DNA from: Chloroflexota bacterium
Lineage (GTDB): Bacteria; Chloroflexota; Anaerolineae; Anaerolineales; Anaerolineaceae
DNA: 64,000 bases
NCBI GenBank assembly: GCA_012517865.1
Contig: JAAYUC010000008.1
Location: 85,767-149,766 of the forward strand
Direction: 5' to 3'
In this document: piece by piece, positions 1 through 8,829 of the stretch
How the letters are laid out: the number at the start of each line of letters is the position of its first letter
How positions within the stretch are numbered: the stretch's first letter is position 1
The notes under the pieces: generated by a model
The model's input: only the letters and a program-made list of their open reading frames with translations
Databases searched by the model: none
What the model was told of the DNA's origin: nothing
Made by a program: the position numbers and the translations under genes

Positions 1-245
1 GCGCGGGCCCAGCGCGCAATTCCATGGTGTGAATAATTGGGCAGCAGCCGCTGGCTGCCAAGCAGGTAGCCGCTGCTGTACTCGTGGAAGGACGAGAAAA
101 GGCTGCCGTAATTCGTCTGCACTTCCCGACCCGAAACGACCTGTTCAATCGGTCTGCGAGGCTTGCGCGCGGCGGAGGTGTCTGGCTGAAGGCCGAGACT
201 GACGCCCATTTTCTTTAGCCTCTCGCTGAGGGAGCCAAAATCCAT
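1..245 (-). CDS. mrfB: MrfB/YprB-like ribonuclease-H-fold protein, N-terminal part (cut by window edge)
   Basis: On the minus strand an ATG at 245 follows the mrfA stop codon (247-249) after one base and opens a frame that runs off the window. About 81 residues are visible: a basic start (MDFGSLSERLKKMG), a polar linker, and a segment ending near NYSHHGIARW. In Bacillus subtilis the helicase gene mrfA (yprA) is followed by mrfB (yprB), a DnaQ-like exonuclease-fold partner in excision of mitomycin C damage. The one-base spacing implies translational coupling with mrfA. The catalytic region lies outside the window, so the assignment rests on gene order and the general look of the N-terminus. 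Confidence 0.65.
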   Translation of the reverse strand, partial: MDFGSLSERLKKMGVSLGLQPDTSAARKPRRPIEQVVSGREVQTNYGSLFSSFHEYSSGYLLGSQRLLPNYSHHGIARWAR

Positions 246-246
246 T

Positions 247-2754
247 TCACACCAACCCGGTCAACAAGGCCAGCGCTTCCTGTTTTCCGCCGTGACCTTC
301 TTCACCAATTGGACCGACGCAAGCGGGACAGCCTTCTTTACACTGACACTCCGATATCATTTCCACAGCCTTGGAAATCCAAAAATCGCGCCGCTCGAAT
401 AAACGCTCTGAAAGCCCGATGCCTCCGGGAACATTGTCATATACCATGAGAGCGGGTCCGCCGTTCGCCAGGACTGAGCGGGCTTCCGCCAGCATACCCA
501 AATCTTCACGGTCGCACATCACCAAAAGCGGCGCCAGATTTCCTAGCGCGTACGCCGCCCCGGCCAGTCCGCTGCGCAGTCTGACGTTCCGCTCCGCCTG
601 CTGATGGCAGGACGGGCAGAGTGTGATGAGATTGGCAGGCGCGTTTGCCAATTCCGGGTCCTCGAAAGTTTTAAATGGTTTGATGTGATGTACGTGCAGC
701 TGGCTCTCGTCCCCTTCAGTGCCGCATACGCGGCAGCGCCGGCCGTCCCGCGCCAGAATGCGGCTCTTAAGCGCGTTCCAAATCGGGCCGTATTGGTTGG
801 GGTCCGCGTTCCAGAGTCTTTCATCGCGCAGCTGGTCAATAAAATCGGATGCGAAGGTAAGCCAGCAGCCGGATGTCTCCATGAAAGTCGGGGGAAGCTC
901 AACCAGGCCTGTGCCGATAGTCTCAGCGCTCAACCAGCGTATCTTGCGGTAACTGCTGACTTCCAGACGCAGGCTCAGCTCTCCAAAGTGGCTGGCGTAG
1001 GTAGAGAAGGTTTTTTCCTGGCGGGAAGTGAAAGCTTCTATCGTGGTCGAGACGTTCGGTATGGTGTAGTACTCCGACTGCACTGGCTTCAGCAGGCAGC
1101 TTCCGTGCTCAAGGTCCAAAGATAGCACTTCGTAAGTCTCGGCTTCCTGAAGGTAAATTGCTTCCGGATGGACCAGCCACCTGGCGCTGGCAGCGTCAAT
1201 CTCCCCGATTACCTGTGAGGATTCTCCCGTCCCGACCCGCAGCGTGATGACATTGGGTGTGCTGCTGCGTAAAGAAACGCTGCCCGCGGCAAATTGGTCC
1301 GCGATCCAAAAGTATTTTCCGTTTTGCAGGTGCAGAACGCCGGACTGCACCAGGATTTGGAGAAAAGCCTGCAGCAGTTCCGCGGGAAGGCTGCCAAAAT
1401 GGTCATTTTCCAGAAAAGGCAGTTCAAACGCGGCGCACTGAAGGTGCTGCATCAGGATTGCGTAGTTGTTTGGGTCTAATAAGGCGTCTTCCGGAGACTT
1501 ATCGGTAATGTATTCGGGATGGTTCGCCAGGTATTGGTCCATTGCTTCCGGGGAGGCGATGAACATTGCCAGTGAGGGCTGCTGCCTTCGTCCGGCACGT
1601 CCGGCGCGCTGGCGCGTGGTAGCAATAGAGCCTGGGTAACCTACCAAAAGCACGGATTCCAGGCTGCCGATATCAATTCCCAGCTCAAGCGCGGACGTCG
1701 CCACTACGGCTTTAATGGAACCCTCTTTAAAGCCTGCTTCAATCTCACGCCGGTCGGCTTTGAGGTAACCGGAGCGGTAGCCGCGGATGCGAGAGCGCAT
1801 TTCCCTGGGCACGCTGTCGTACAGATATGCCAGAATCATTTCCACGCTGCGTCGGGAGCGGGTAAATACCAAGGTCTGCAAATCGTTCGCGAGTAGTTTT
1901 CTGGTGAAGTGGATGCCGGTTTGCAGACTGCTGGCGCGCAGTCCCAATTGCTCGTTAACAAGAGGGGGATTGTAAACCAGGAAATGCCTGCGGCCGTGGG
2001 GGGAGCCGTCCTCGTCAATCAGCGCTGCAGGGCTCTCAATCAGCTTCGCGGCAAGCTCTTCTGGATTGCCGATGGTGGCGGAGGTGAGAATGAACTGCGG
2101 GTAGGAATGGTAAAAGGCCGCTACCCGCTTGAGCCGGCGGACGACATTGGCCACGTGCGAACCGAAGACCCCGCGGTACGTGTGGATTTCATCAATAACG
2201 ACGTATTTGAGCCCGGTAAAGAAATGCCGCCAGATGGTATGGTGCGGAAGGATGCCCTGGTGCAGCATATCCGGATTGGTAATGATGATGTCGGCGTTTT
2301 TACGAATTTCAGAACGATGTTGAGCCGGGGTATCGCCGTCGTAGATGGCTGGAGTGGGTCGGGGGCTGCCATCTGGCCCCGCGCACAGGTCTTTCAGCAG
2401 CCGCAGCTGGTCTTGTGCCAGGGCTTTGGTGGGGAAGAGGTACAGAGCGCGGGCGGAACTATCCTGGAGAAGCGCTTGAATTACCGGGATGTCGTAGCAA
2501 AGCGTTTTTCCGCTGGCGGTGCCGGTGCTGACCACCACGTGTTCTCCCGCGCTAATTTTCCGCAGTGCCTGCGCTTGATGGCTGTACAGTCGGGTGATGC
2601 CGCGCTGTTTCAGGTTATGAAGCAGGCGCTCCGGCAAATTGTCGGGGAAAGGTTCGTAATGGGCTTCTACAGGCTGGCTTATTTGCCAGCAGGTGGTATT
2701 ACGGATAAATTCCGGGTCTTTTTGCCAGATGCTGAGGAGTTCATCAATATCCAT
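247..2754 (-). CDS. mrfA: MrfA/YprA-family DEAD/DEAH-box helicase with DUF1998 and an inserted HNH domain
   Basis: Superfamily 2 DNA helicase of 835 residues; B. subtilis MrfA is about 750. Walker A is at STGTASGKT (K83), Walker B is DEIH (about residue 190), and motif VI is in QRAGRAGRRQQ. The C-terminus holds the DUF1998 region with a cysteine cluster (CQCKEGCPAC) like the zinc site of MrfA. Unusually, residues about 658-728 form a complete HNH module (CRVC, HVHH, an Asn, CPSCH) inside the DUF1998 part, between the TSGCWLTF strand and the helix before DREDLG. This accounts for the extra length. In this family the helicase unwinds damaged duplex DNA for a partner exonuclease. It starts 9 bp after the SDR gene and ends 1 bp before the mrfB-like gene. 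The helicase call is firm; the role of the HNH domain is unknown. Confidence 0.93.
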   Translation of the reverse strand: MDIDELLSIWQKDPEFIRNTTCWQISQPVEAHYEPFPDNLPERLLHNLKQRGITRLYSHQAQALRKISAGEHVVVSTGTASGKTLCYDIPVIQALLQDSSARALYLFPTKALAQDQLRLLKDLCAGPDGSPRPTPAIYDGDTPAQHRSEIRKNADIIITNPDMLHQGILPHHTIWRHFFTGLKYVVIDEIHTYRGVFGSHVANVVRRLKRVAAFYHSYPQFILTSATIGNPEELAAKLIESPAALIDEDGSPHGRRHFLVYNPPLVNEQLGLRASSLQTGIHFTRKLLANDLQTLVFTRSRRSVEMILAYLYDSVPREMRSRIRGYRSGYLKADRREIEAGFKEGSIKAVVATSALELGIDIGSLESVLLVGYPGSIATTRQRAGRAGRRQQPSLAMFIASPEAMDQYLANHPEYITDKSPEDALLDPNNYAILMQHLQCAAFELPFLENDHFGSLPAELLQAFLQILVQSGVLHLQNGKYFWIADQFAAGSVSLRSSTPNVITLRVGTGESSQVIGEIDAASARWLVHPEAIYLQEAETYEVLSLDLEHGSCLLKPVQSEYYTIPNVSTTIEAFTSRQEKTFSTYASHFGELSLRLEVSSYRKIRWLSAETIGTGLVELPPTFMETSGCWLTFASDFIDQLRDERLWNADPNQYGPIWNALKSRILARDGRRCRVCGTEGDESQLHVHHIKPFKTFEDPELANAPANLITLCPSCHQQAERNVRLRSGLAGAAYALGNLAPLLVMCDREDLGMLAEARSVLANGGPALMVYDNVPGGIGLSERLFERRDFWISKAVEMISECQCKEGCPACVGPIGEEGHGGKQEALALLTGLV

Positions 2755-2763
2755 GAGGAATTT

Positions 2764-3624
2764 TCAGGAACCGTGCCGCCCGGTTTTGTCAGATTCCAAA
2801 GCTGCTTTTTTCTTTTTGGCGTCCCTGACCAGCATGTCCATCACCGGATAGACCGCCCCGCCCAGATGCGTTGCCAGGAAGAACAGCACTTTCGCTTCAA
2901 ACCCGGGAACAATTGTGTTTTTATCCTTCTTGATGCCTTGCACAATGGCTTTGGCGACCTCTTTGACGGGCAGAGGTTTGTCAGAGCCGGCAATCAAGGC
3001 TGTTTCGAACGGTTTGTACTGACTTTCCCAGGCAAATTGCGGCGTATCCGTATCCGGCGGATAGATTGACGTGACTGTGATGCCGCGCGGTTTCATTTCG
3101 GAGCGAAGGGCGTCGGAGTATCCCTTAACCGCAAATTTCGCGCCGCTGTAGGCGGTGTATCCAAACATCCCGATGACGCCCGCCAAAGAAGAAATGTTGA
3201 CTATATGGCCGCTGCCGCGGGCGATAAAATCAGGCAAAAGCGTCTGCACGACATTGACTGTGCCGTGGTAATCGATGTCCATCATCCAGCGGAAATCTTC
3301 CAGAGGCAAAAGTTCGGCATAGCCGGGTTTAACGACCCCGGCGCAGTTGATGAGTAAATCCGGTAGGCCAAAACTTTCTTTTAAATCAGCCAGGACTTGC
3401 TGAATTTCCGCCGCGTTAGCGACATCAGCGGCAACAGCGGCGATTTTCTGGGCTTGATGGACGCGGGATTTTTCAATAAGTCCGACAGCTTCTTCCAGAC
3501 GCTGCTGTCCGCGGGCAAGAATTGCCACGGACATGCCTTCAGAAAAAAGTTCGCATGCCAGCGAAAGACCAATTCCGCTGGAGCCGCCGGTAATCAGTGC
3601 GAGTTTTCCGTTGAAGTTTTTCAT
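2764..3624 (-). CDS. SDR oxidoreductase resembling 3-ketodihydrosphingosine reductase
   Basis: Classical short-chain dehydrogenase of 286 residues. The ATG at 3624 is chosen because the upstream gene ends at 3627 and the Rossmann strand begins right after it; the ORF-track start lies inside fmdB. Motifs: TGGSSGIG for nucleotide binding, NCAG, the catalytic Ser in NISSLAG, and YSGAK for the Tyr/Lys pair. After the catalytic site comes IYPPDTDTPQF, a signature I associate with 3-ketodihydrosphingosine reductases (KDSR/Tsc10), which reduce 3-ketosphinganine with NADPH. The basic C-terminus after a hydrophobic stretch (VLFFLATHLGGAVYPV) suggests membrane association, as in KDSR. No serine palmitoyltransferase gene is in the window, so the lipid substrate is inference. 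It sits within the fmdB-mrfA-mrfB cluster. Confidence 0.85.
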   Translation of the reverse strand: MKNFNGKLALITGGSSGIGLSLACELFSEGMSVAILARGQQRLEEAVGLIEKSRVHQAQKIAAVAADVANAAEIQQVLADLKESFGLPDLLINCAGVVKPGYAELLPLEDFRWMMDIDYHGTVNVVQTLLPDFIARGSGHIVNISSLAGVIGMFGYTAYSGAKFAVKGYSDALRSEMKPRGITVTSIYPPDTDTPQFAWESQYKPFETALIAGSDKPLPVKEVAKAIVQGIKKDKNTIVPGFEAKVLFFLATHLGGAVYPVMDMLVRDAKKKKAALESDKTGRHGS

Positions 3625-3626
3625 GT

Positions 3627-3851
3627 TCAGCTTCCGCAGGTACTGCAGCTGCCGCCGGAGCAGCTTCCGCAAGACGGCCCAGAGTCAGTCAGGCTTTTAC
3701 CGTTGCTGAAGGCGTTTACCTTTGAAAGCTTACGCTTTGTTTCGATACTGGTACAGCGCGGGCACTGTGCGGGAGAATCAGCCTGGCTGTATGCGCGGAT
3801 GAGTTCAAAATGCGTGCCGCACTGCTGGCATTGGTATTCGTAAATTGGCAT
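3627..3851 (-). CDS. FmdB-family zinc-ribbon protein
   Basis: Small protein of 74 residues starting MPIYEYQCQQCG, the hallmark of the FmdB regulatory family. Two CxxC knuckles (CQQC at about 8-11 and CPRC at about 34-37) form a zinc ribbon. The tail is rich in Gly, Ser and Cys (CGSCSGGSCSTCGS), typical of the family. Function is poorly defined: members have been called regulators of formamidase or amidase genes. It is the first gene of a tight minus-strand cluster, ending two bases before the SDR start, and has a purine-rich ribosome-binding site (AGGAAGAG) before the ATG. Confidence 0.9.
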   Translation of the reverse strand: MPIYEYQCQQCGTHFELIRAYSQADSPAQCPRCTSIETKRKLSKVNAFSNGKSLTDSGPSCGSCSGGSCSTCGS

Positions 3852-3905
3852 AACTCTTCCTTACCTCGGCGATATGTAAATCAGACTGTCGGAATATTAA
3901 TCCTG

Positions 3906-4940
3906 TTATGATGGGTTGGCAAGCCCGATGTACTGCTGTCGGATTGCGGGTATCAAATACTCCTCAAAAGCGCGTTTTTGATCATAATCCGGCTGCCAGT
4001 CCCAATCGCGGCGGGCCGCGCTGTCATCCACATCCTCAGGCCAGGAATCGACAATCTTCTGCCTGCGCGGGTCAACTTCGAAGCTGATGCGTGCGCCTGG
4101 GAAAGCCTTGGTGGTGATATCGTAGATTTCCTGGGCGGTCGGGTTGAAACTGGTGACGTTATAGACAAATTGTGTCAGCCTGGCGCCATCCGCTGCCTCC
4201 AGGGTTATCAGCGATTTAATCGCGTCTGGCATGACCATGAAAGGTAAGCGCGTATCCGGACGGACAAAGCAGTTGTACGGGGTGCCTTTGGCAGCCGCGT
4301 GCAGCATCTCCGGGCCGTAATCGCTGGTGCCGCCGGTCGGGATTGTTTCCGCGCTAATCAGCCCCGGGAAGCGCAGACAGCGGAAATCGACAGTCGGCCC
4401 TGAGGCGAAATCCGCGGCAAGCTGGCGGTAATGCCGGCTGTAATAGCGGCCAAGATGTTCGCAATAAAGCTTGTTGCAGCCGTACATGGTGGTCGGGAAG
4501 GTGTATTGTGATTCTTTGACCTTGCCAACCTGAGTTTTACAGGCCAGTGAGTCCATGCCGTACGCGGCGATTGAGCTGGGGTAGATAAACTTCACCGAAT
4601 TCCCCTGCCACTGCGATTGTTCCACAGCCAGGCGTAGCAGGTTCAAAGTGCCTTCCACATTGATTCGATGGGCAGTCTCCGGGTTGTATTCAGCTTTGGT
4701 AGATAGAATTGAGGCAAGATGGTAGATTGTCCTGATTTGATGTTCCACAACCAGCCGGCCGAGTAGTATTTGATCGAGAATATCTCCCACTATCCATTTA
4801 GCCACCAGGCTGCGCAAAGGCTTATCCAATGGGTTGACATCAATCGCGACAATCGGGCAATTCATCGCGGAAATGTGGCGTATTAAGCCGTGACCAATTT
4901 CGCCATTTGCTCCAGTAATGAGAATAACTTCCTCTCGCAT
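3906..4940 (-). CDS. tdh: SDR-type L-threonine 3-dehydrogenase (UDP-galactose-epimerase fold)
   Basis: Extended SDR of 344 residues. It has an N-terminal TGANGEIG dinucleotide site, the catalytic Ser in YPSSIAAYG and YxxxK in YGCNK. The segments RFPGLIS, GGTSDYG, DTRLPFMVMPDAI and SWPEDVDDSAAR match the epimerase-like threonine dehydrogenases that oxidise L-threonine to 2-amino-3-ketobutyrate with NAD. The start is supported by AAGGAG seven bases before the ATG. The upstream phosphatase gene ends 15 bp away, so the two may share a transcript. No 2-amino-3-ketobutyrate CoA ligase gene (kbl) is adjacent, which is the usual partner, so the substrate rests on sequence resemblance alone. Confidence 0.85.
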   Translation of the reverse strand: MREEVILITGANGEIGHGLIRHISAMNCPIVAIDVNPLDKPLRSLVAKWIVGDILDQILLGRLVVEHQIRTIYHLASILSTKAEYNPETAHRINVEGTLNLLRLAVEQSQWQGNSVKFIYPSSIAAYGMDSLACKTQVGKVKESQYTFPTTMYGCNKLYCEHLGRYYSRHYRQLAADFASGPTVDFRCLRFPGLISAETIPTGGTSDYGPEMLHAAAKGTPYNCFVRPDTRLPFMVMPDAIKSLITLEAADGARLTQFVYNVTSFNPTAQEIYDITTKAFPGARISFEVDPRRQKIVDSWPEDVDDSAARRDWDWQPDYDQKRAFEEYLIPAIRQQYIGLANPS

Positions 4941-4955
4941 GTTTCTCTCCTTGAT

Positions 4956-5651
4956 TTATAACGGCAGTGTGAGTGACATTCGCCGTATGGGTTTTCCGGT
5001 ACTCCTGCCTACCTGCATGACAACCACTGCCATGTCGTCGTGCGGCTGCCCCAAATCCTGCGCGATTGCCTGGTTCAGCACCTGATCGGCTAACTCCTGG
5101 ACAGTCAGCTCTTGTTCGTCCAGGACCGTTTCCATCAAGGAATTCCACTCGATCGGCTGGCTGAGCTCCCAACCGGCGGTCGCGACGCCGTCCGAGAACA
5201 TGATGATGATGAAATCATTTTCAATCGGGAACTGGTAAACATTAGGCTGCAGGGGATTGACTTCGTCGCGGCCTTCATAACTGGTGTAGCTGCCTTCGTT
5301 TTTGCGGATCATGATCACAGGCAGGTCATTGTTTTTTGTGAGGACAAGCGTTTCGGTCTCGAGATCGCAGGAAAGCACGTTCAGGCTTAACTCGGCTTGA
5401 TTGTGATATTCAGTTTTTAGCGCTGAAAGGACGGCCCGCGACGCGGCGCCGTCGTGGATGCCTTCAAGGATGAGGGATAAAACCTTGTGGACGGCTTTCC
5501 GCGCGACAAACTTGGACCGGTTTCCATTCAGTTTGCCTTCACCCAGGATGACAGAAACACCGCCATTCGGTCTTTCCACCATTTCCACCTGGTCGCCCTG
5601 TTCCGGTGAAGAATATCGGTCCACTTTCGCGATAGCAATTTGAATTTCCAT
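4956..5651 (-). CDS. SpoIIE/PP2C-type serine phosphatase, single domain
   Basis: Protein of 231 residues that is only a SpoIIE-like phosphatase domain. It opens with IAIAKVDRYSSPEQGDQVE and has the metal-site motifs IIMFSDGVA and PHDDMAVVV. No membrane segment, GAF, PAS or receiver domain is present. The early GDXXG-like segment is altered to NGGVSVILGEGKLNG, so one metal ligand may differ from the usual enzyme. Such proteins usually dephosphorylate anti-anti-sigma factors in partner-switching pathways, but no STAS or anti-sigma gene lies nearby. The start has no ribosome-binding site and lies exactly 6 nt after a TAGAAT -10 element, suggesting a leaderless mRNA. Confidence 0.8.
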   Translation of the reverse strand: MEIQIAIAKVDRYSSPEQGDQVEMVERPNGGVSVILGEGKLNGNRSKFVARKAVHKVLSLILEGIHDGAASRAVLSALKTEYHNQAELSLNVLSCDLETETLVLTKNNDLPVIMIRKNEGSYTSYEGRDEVNPLQPNVYQFPIENDFIIIMFSDGVATAGWELSQPIEWNSLMETVLDEQELTVQELADQVLNQAIAQDLGQPHDDMAVVVMQVGRSTGKPIRRMSLTLPL

Positions 5652-5657
5652 GCAATT

Positions 5658-5663
5658 ATTCTA
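5658..5663 (-). promoter_or_regulatory. -10 element of a predicted leaderless transcript for the phosphatase gene
   Basis: Minus-strand TAGAAT is followed by six bases (AATTGC) and then the ATG at 5651. Standard -10 to +1 geometry puts the first transcribed base on the A of the start codon. There is no Shine-Dalgarno sequence. No clear -35 is visible. Confidence 0.5.
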
Positions 5664-5731
5664 ACCCAAACTGCCCCCGCGTTAGGAGGTTCAGTCTGGC
5701 AGAAAGGGTACAATAGCAGCTAAGGTGCTCC

Positions 5732-7597
5732 ATGACACAACGAAGTAGGAAATTACTGCCTTTTAGCCTGCTGGTATGTTTGTTGGTTTCCGCCTGCAGA
5801 ACACCAACCAGCACGCCGCAGCCGTTGCCAGCCCCAACTGAGGCTGGAGCAACGCCCACGGCCAATACTCTGCGTATCAGCGAAATCCAGGGCGCGCAGC
5901 ACCGCTCGCCTTATGATGGAAGGCGGATCTCCGGGGTGGAAGGGATTGTGACCGCGCTTACCGGTGGTGGATTCTACCTGCAGGACCCTATCCCTGATGA
6001 GGATGAGCGCACCTCCGAAGCCATTTTTGTGTCCGCCAACGCCTTTGGACAGGTTAAGGTTGGAGATTTGGTCCGCGTGGAGGAAGGAATCGTGCGAGAA
6101 TTTAACCCTGCCGGTCCGGGAGCAAATTCGCTGACCCGGACCGAGCTTAACCAGGTGTCGTTCACTGTACTCACCAATGGCAGGCCTCTGCCGGAAGCAG
6201 TGGTTTTGGGTGAGGGCGGCCGGAGAATTCCAAATATGGTCATCGAAAACGACGTGAATGGATATGCCGGCAGGTCCGGTGAGTTTGATCCCGACCGGGA
6301 CGGCCTGGATTTTTATGAAAGCCTGGAAGGAATGCGCGTGCAGGTGAATGAGGCCCTGGCGGTATCGTCCGCCACCTCTTACAAAGAGGTCGCTGTTGTG
6401 GCGGATAAGGGGAAAAATGCGGGCGTTTTATCTCCTCGCGGCGTGTTGGTGCTGAGGCAGGAAGATGCCAATCCCGAGCGCATCATACTGGACGACACGT
6501 TTATCAATATGCCCGCTATCCGGGTCGGGGCGCGATTTACGGAGCCAATCATCGGGATTATGGATTACAGTTACGGTAATTTCAAATTGCAGCCCACCCA
6601 AAAGCTGCGGTTTGAGCAGGGGACTAACCCTCCAGAAGCCGTTGCTTACCTGCCTGCGGAGAATGAACTGGCTTTCGCGACCTATAACGCGGCTAACTTC
6701 AGCCCGATGGTCTCGCCTGAGAGGCTGGACGCGCTGGCTAAACAAATTGTAGATACCTTGCGAAGCCCTGATATTTTAGCCCTGCAAGAAATCCAGGATG
6801 ATGACGGCGAGCTTGATTCCGTGCAGACTTCCGCCGCCGGGAATATCAGCAAGCTGATTCAGAAAGTGAAGCAGGCCGGAGGACCGGAATATCAGGCGCT
6901 CACCATTGACCCGCTGCGAAACGCGGACGGCGGCGCGGCAGGTGGGAATATCCGGGTTGTGCTGCTATACCGGGAGGATAGAGGCCTCAGCCTGGCTGCC
7001 GCCCCGGTCGGGGACGCGACCACCGCCAACCAGGTGCTGAAAAAGGACGGAAAACCCGTCCTGTCGCACAATCCTGGCAGGGTGAGCCCGCAAGCATACG
7101 CTTTCAGGGACAGCCGCAAACCGTTGGCAGCGCAGTTTTCGTTCCGCGGCAGCGATGTTTTTGTCATCGCCTGCCACCTCAACTCTAAAGGGGAGGACGG
7201 CCCATTGTTTGGCGACCAGCAGCCGCCGCCGCTTCTTTCTGAAAGGCAGCGCATTGAGCAGGCGCGCGAAATCAATGCCTTCGTCAGGCAAATTTTGACA
7301 GTGGATCCATTTGCTTTCGTAGTCGTCTTAGGCGACATGAACGATTTCCAGTGGAGTGCGCCTATGAAGAAACTTGCAGAAAATGCGTTGGGGAACCCTA
7401 TCACGCTGCTGCCGGAGTACGATCGTTACACATATAATCACGAAGGCAACGGTCAGGCGCTGGACCACATCCTGGTCAGCCTGGCTTTGTTGAAGCAGCT
7501 CAGCCACTTTGATATTGTCCACATCAATTCTGAAGCGCTGCCAGACGCGCGCGTGAGCGACCACGACCCTGTTTACGCAGCCTTCAAATTCGAGTAA
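5732..7597 (+). CDS. Secreted EEP-family nuclease lipoprotein (ExeM/NucH-like)
   Basis: Protein of 621 residues with a lipobox (LLVSAC, Cys22) followed by a Pro/Thr stalk, so it is exported and lipid-anchored. Residues about 45-290 look like the OB-fold region common in extracellular nucleases (GVEGIVTALTGGGFYLQDP). The rest is an endonuclease/exonuclease/phosphatase domain: ATYNAANF, the metal-binding Glu in ILALQEIQDDDG, CHLNSKG, VVLGDMNDF and the final SDHDPVYAAF. A role in degrading extracellular DNA for nutrients is likely. A TACAAT box lies 17 bp before the ATG with a weak AAGGTG ribosome-binding site. Its stop overlaps the next gene's ATG by one base. Confidence 0.87.
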   Translation: MTQRSRKLLPFSLLVCLLVSACRTPTSTPQPLPAPTEAGATPTANTLRISEIQGAQHRSPYDGRRISGVEGIVTALTGGGFYLQDPIPDEDERTSEAIFVSANAFGQVKVGDLVRVEEGIVREFNPAGPGANSLTRTELNQVSFTVLTNGRPLPEAVVLGEGGRRIPNMVIENDVNGYAGRSGEFDPDRDGLDFYESLEGMRVQVNEALAVSSATSYKEVAVVADKGKNAGVLSPRGVLVLRQEDANPERIILDDTFINMPAIRVGARFTEPIIGIMDYSYGNFKLQPTQKLRFEQGTNPPEAVAYLPAENELAFATYNAANFSPMVSPERLDALAKQIVDTLRSPDILALQEIQDDDGELDSVQTSAAGNISKLIQKVKQAGGPEYQALTIDPLRNADGGAAGGNIRVVLLYREDRGLSLAAAPVGDATTANQVLKKDGKPVLSHNPGRVSPQAYAFRDSRKPLAAQFSFRGSDVFVIACHLNSKGEDGPLFGDQQPPPLLSERQRIEQAREINAFVRQILTVDPFAFVVVLGDMNDFQWSAPMKKLAENALGNPITLLPEYDRYTYNHEGNGQALDHILVSLALLKQLSHFDIVHINSEALPDARVSDHDPVYAAFKFE

Positions 7598-8700
7598 TGA
7601 AAAAAATCTATCAAAATATCACGGTATTAATCCTTATATTACTTCTGTCTGCGTGTAGCAATACAACGGCGCGGGTCCAAAGAACAATTCCAGCCGCAGC
7701 CGATTCCACGCCTTCTTTTATTGTAGAACCTTTGAAAATTCAAACAACGGCTTTTCCCGAGCTGGCAGAAGTAGAGATACAGGAGATCATCCTGCCCGTG
7801 CCGTATGATTCGGCCGAAATGGAGTATTCCGGTATGGCATGGCTGGGAGATACTCTCGTCCTGCTTCCGCAGTATCCAAAGCGATTACGGGCGGACGGCT
7901 CTGGCAGGCTCATCACGATTTCGAAGGCTGATGTTTTGGATTACATTTCCGCGGGCAAAAAAGATCCAATCGCGGTAGGCACGCTAACTTTTGATGACGG
8001 CGGGCTTTCGGAAACGCTTGCCGGATTTGAGGGATTCGAAGCAATCGCATTTTCTGGCAGGCAGGTCTTTGTTACCATTGAAACCAGGGGCGGCAGCCCA
8101 ATGATGGGCTACCTGGCTTGCGGAACTTTTGATTCCGACGCGCGGTCCATCAAGCTGGACCCGGAGAAGCTTGCCCCGCTTGTTCCCCAGACCAGTTTTA
8201 ATAACGCCAGCGATGAAGGCCTTTTCGTCTTTGGGGAATCAGTTTTTACCATTTTTGAAGATAATGGGCAGGCTGTCAATCCCAATGCTTTCGCCCGGAG
8301 CTTTGACCTGAGCTTGCTTCCGAAAGCTGAGCTGGATTTCCCGGCGATTGAATTTCGCGTGACGGACGCAAGCGACGCTTTATCGGACGGCACTTTTTGG
8401 GTGATGAATTATTTCTATCCTGGAGATACTCACCTGAAAGCTATGGTCGACGCGATATCCGAGAAATATGGTGAGGGAAGCTCTCACAAGCGCTCTGACC
8501 GCGTTGAGCGAATCATCAAACTGGCAGTGGATAAAGACCGGATAGTTTTGGTGGATGAACCGCCAGTCTATCTGCAACTGACCGACGACAGTAGCTCACG
8601 AAATTGGGAGGGTCTGGCGCGTCTGGACGACCTGGGTTTCCTGGCGGTCACCGATAGTTACCCGCGGACAATCTTTGGATTCATCCCGGATTTGAGATAG
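7597..8700 (+). CDS. Lipoprotein of unknown function, propeller-like
   Basis: Protein of 367 residues with a lipobox (LLLSAC, Cys20). I do not recognise the family with certainty. Repeated strand-turn patterns (SGMAWLGDTLVLLPQ, EGFEAIAFSGRQVFVTIE, NWEGLARLDDLGFLAVTD) and the closing SYPRTIFGFI resemble the esterase-like-phytase or SdiA-regulated beta-propeller type, which often binds calcium. Its ATG overlaps the stop of the nuclease gene, so the two are translationally coupled. The pair may process released phosphate or nucleotides outside the cell, but this is inference from context only. Confidence 0.6.
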   Translation: MKKIYQNITVLILILLLSACSNTTARVQRTIPAAADSTPSFIVEPLKIQTTAFPELAEVEIQEIILPVPYDSAEMEYSGMAWLGDTLVLLPQYPKRLRADGSGRLITISKADVLDYISAGKKDPIAVGTLTFDDGGLSETLAGFEGFEAIAFSGRQVFVTIETRGGSPMMGYLACGTFDSDARSIKLDPEKLAPLVPQTSFNNASDEGLFVFGESVFTIFEDNGQAVNPNAFARSFDLSLLPKAELDFPAIEFRVTDASDALSDGTFWVMNYFYPGDTHLKAMVDAISEKYGEGSSHKRSDRVERIIKLAVDKDRIVLVDEPPVYLQLTDDSSSRNWEGLARLDDLGFLAVTDSYPRTIFGFIPDLR

Positions 8701-8829
8701 AATCTGATGCGGACAACCTGAATGTTGACAATGTTAACCTTTTCATAACCCACAGATTAAGAATATCCTGTAAAATGAAAAGGTGTTTGAGAATATGACT
8801 CATCTGCATGCTGGCTACTGGAGGTTTCA

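Noticed and set aside
1909-3069. A 386-codon plus-strand ORF opposite the mrfA helicase gene
   Set aside because: It is the antisense shadow of a well-supported helicase and an SDR gene; its translation has no recognisable domain.
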